Part shown: positions 5,889 to 6,127 of the stretch, one piece after another
How the letters are laid out: each line of letters opens with the position of its first letter
Position numbering within the stretch: the first letter of the stretch is position 1
Made by a program: the position numbers and the translations under genes
Notes under the pieces: model-generated
Seen by the model: the letters and a program-made list of their open reading frames with translations, nothing else
What the model was told of the DNA's origin: nothing
The model's database searches: none
From: Fastidiosipila sp964627125
GTDB taxonomy: Bacteria; Bacillota; Clostridia; Saccharofermentanales; Fastidiosipilaceae
DNA: 6,127 bases
Direction: 5' to 3'
Assembly: GCA_964627125.1 (NCBI GenBank)
Contig: CAZVJQ010000043.1
Coordinates: 1 to 6,127 of the forward strand

Positions 5889-6127
5889 TTACGCTTCCAC
5901 TAATTCTTGCTTTCTTGGTTTATTTTCTTTCTCTTCTTTAACTGCAGATGGCTTAAATCTATTTAATCTAGATGCATTAAGCACTACAGATACTGAACTT
6001 AAACTCATCGCTGCTGCTGCAAACATTGGGTTTAATAGTGGTCCACCGAAGAGATGTAAGATACCCATTGCAACTGGTATACCAATTACGTTGTAAATGA
6101 AAGCCCAGAATAAGTTTTGCTTAATAT
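5889..6127 (-). CDS. copA: CopA-type P1B-1 copper-exporting ATPase, C-terminal end only
   Basis: Only the last 78 residues are inside the window; the gene continues past the right edge. The frame reads IKQNLFWAFIYNVIGIPVA for the seventh membrane helix, then a short loop, then AAAMSLSSVSVVLNASRLNR for the eighth. The Tyr-Asn pair in the seventh helix and the MxxSS motif in the eighth are the Cu(I)-binding signature of CopA (P1B-1) and distinguish this protein from the CopB next door, which has MSLST. A charged tail of about 21 residues ends in LVEA before the TAA at 5891-5889. CopA proteins export Cu(I) from the cytosol. The CPC motif, HMA domains and start are not visible, and neither is the operon promoter or any copper box upstream. 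Confidence 0.92.
   Translation of the reverse strand, partial: IKQNLFWAFIYNVIGIPVAMGILHLFGGPLLNPMFAAAAMSLSSVSVVLNASRLNRFKPSAVKEEKENKPRKQELVEA

Noticed and set aside
5737..6096. Open frame of 119 codons on the + strand
   Set aside because: It is antisense to the copZ start and the copA C-terminus, both of which have unmistakable family motifs.

Overview
The window reads as chromosomal DNA of a low-GC Gram-positive bacterium (Bacillota). The evidence is the AT-rich sequence, the preference for AGA, TTA and CTA codons, GGAGG-type ribosome binding sites, intrinsic hairpin-plus-T terminators, and a copA-copZ-copB copper set whose CopB closely resembles the enterococcal protein. I cannot name the genus from sequence alone. 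No stretch longer than about 210 bases lacks a gene, and I see no rRNA, tRNA, CRISPR array, insertion sequence or attachment site.

Left half, + strand. Bases 1-1634 are the 3' part of a gene that starts outside the window. It encodes a membrane protein with two four-cysteine zinc ribbons on either side of a two-helix membrane hairpin and a Tim44-like region. After 80 bases that hold a good sigma-A-type promoter comes msrA (methionine-S-sulfoxide reductase, 1715-2290), closed by a hairpin terminator. A 212-base intergenic region follows, with promoter candidates and a 7+7 inverted repeat around a TATAAAT box. It leads to a DJ-1/PfpI-family gene (2503-3111), which ends at its own terminator.

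Right half, - strand. Reading from the right edge, the order is the 3' end of a CopA-type copper ATPase (cut by the window), the copper chaperone gene copZ, and copB, a CPH-type (P1B-3) ATPase with an extreme histidine-rich N-terminus. The gaps are 72 and 53 bases with no terminator in them, so this is most likely one operon. It ends at a strong terminator (3195-3228) that lies back to back with the terminator of the convergent DJ-1-like gene.

Function. The copper genes form an efflux set: CopZ carries Cu(I) in the cytosol and the two ATPases move it across the membrane. MsrA and the DJ-1-like protein are in families linked to repair or sensing of oxidative or carbonyl damage, so a stress theme is possible, but they lie on the opposite strand in separate transcription units and no shared regulation is visible. 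No copper regulator (CopY or CsoR) is in the window. Nothing here amounts to a clearly new system. The most unusual items are the histidine-rich CopB extension with its recent 39-bp tandem duplication, and the double-zinc-ribbon membrane protein.
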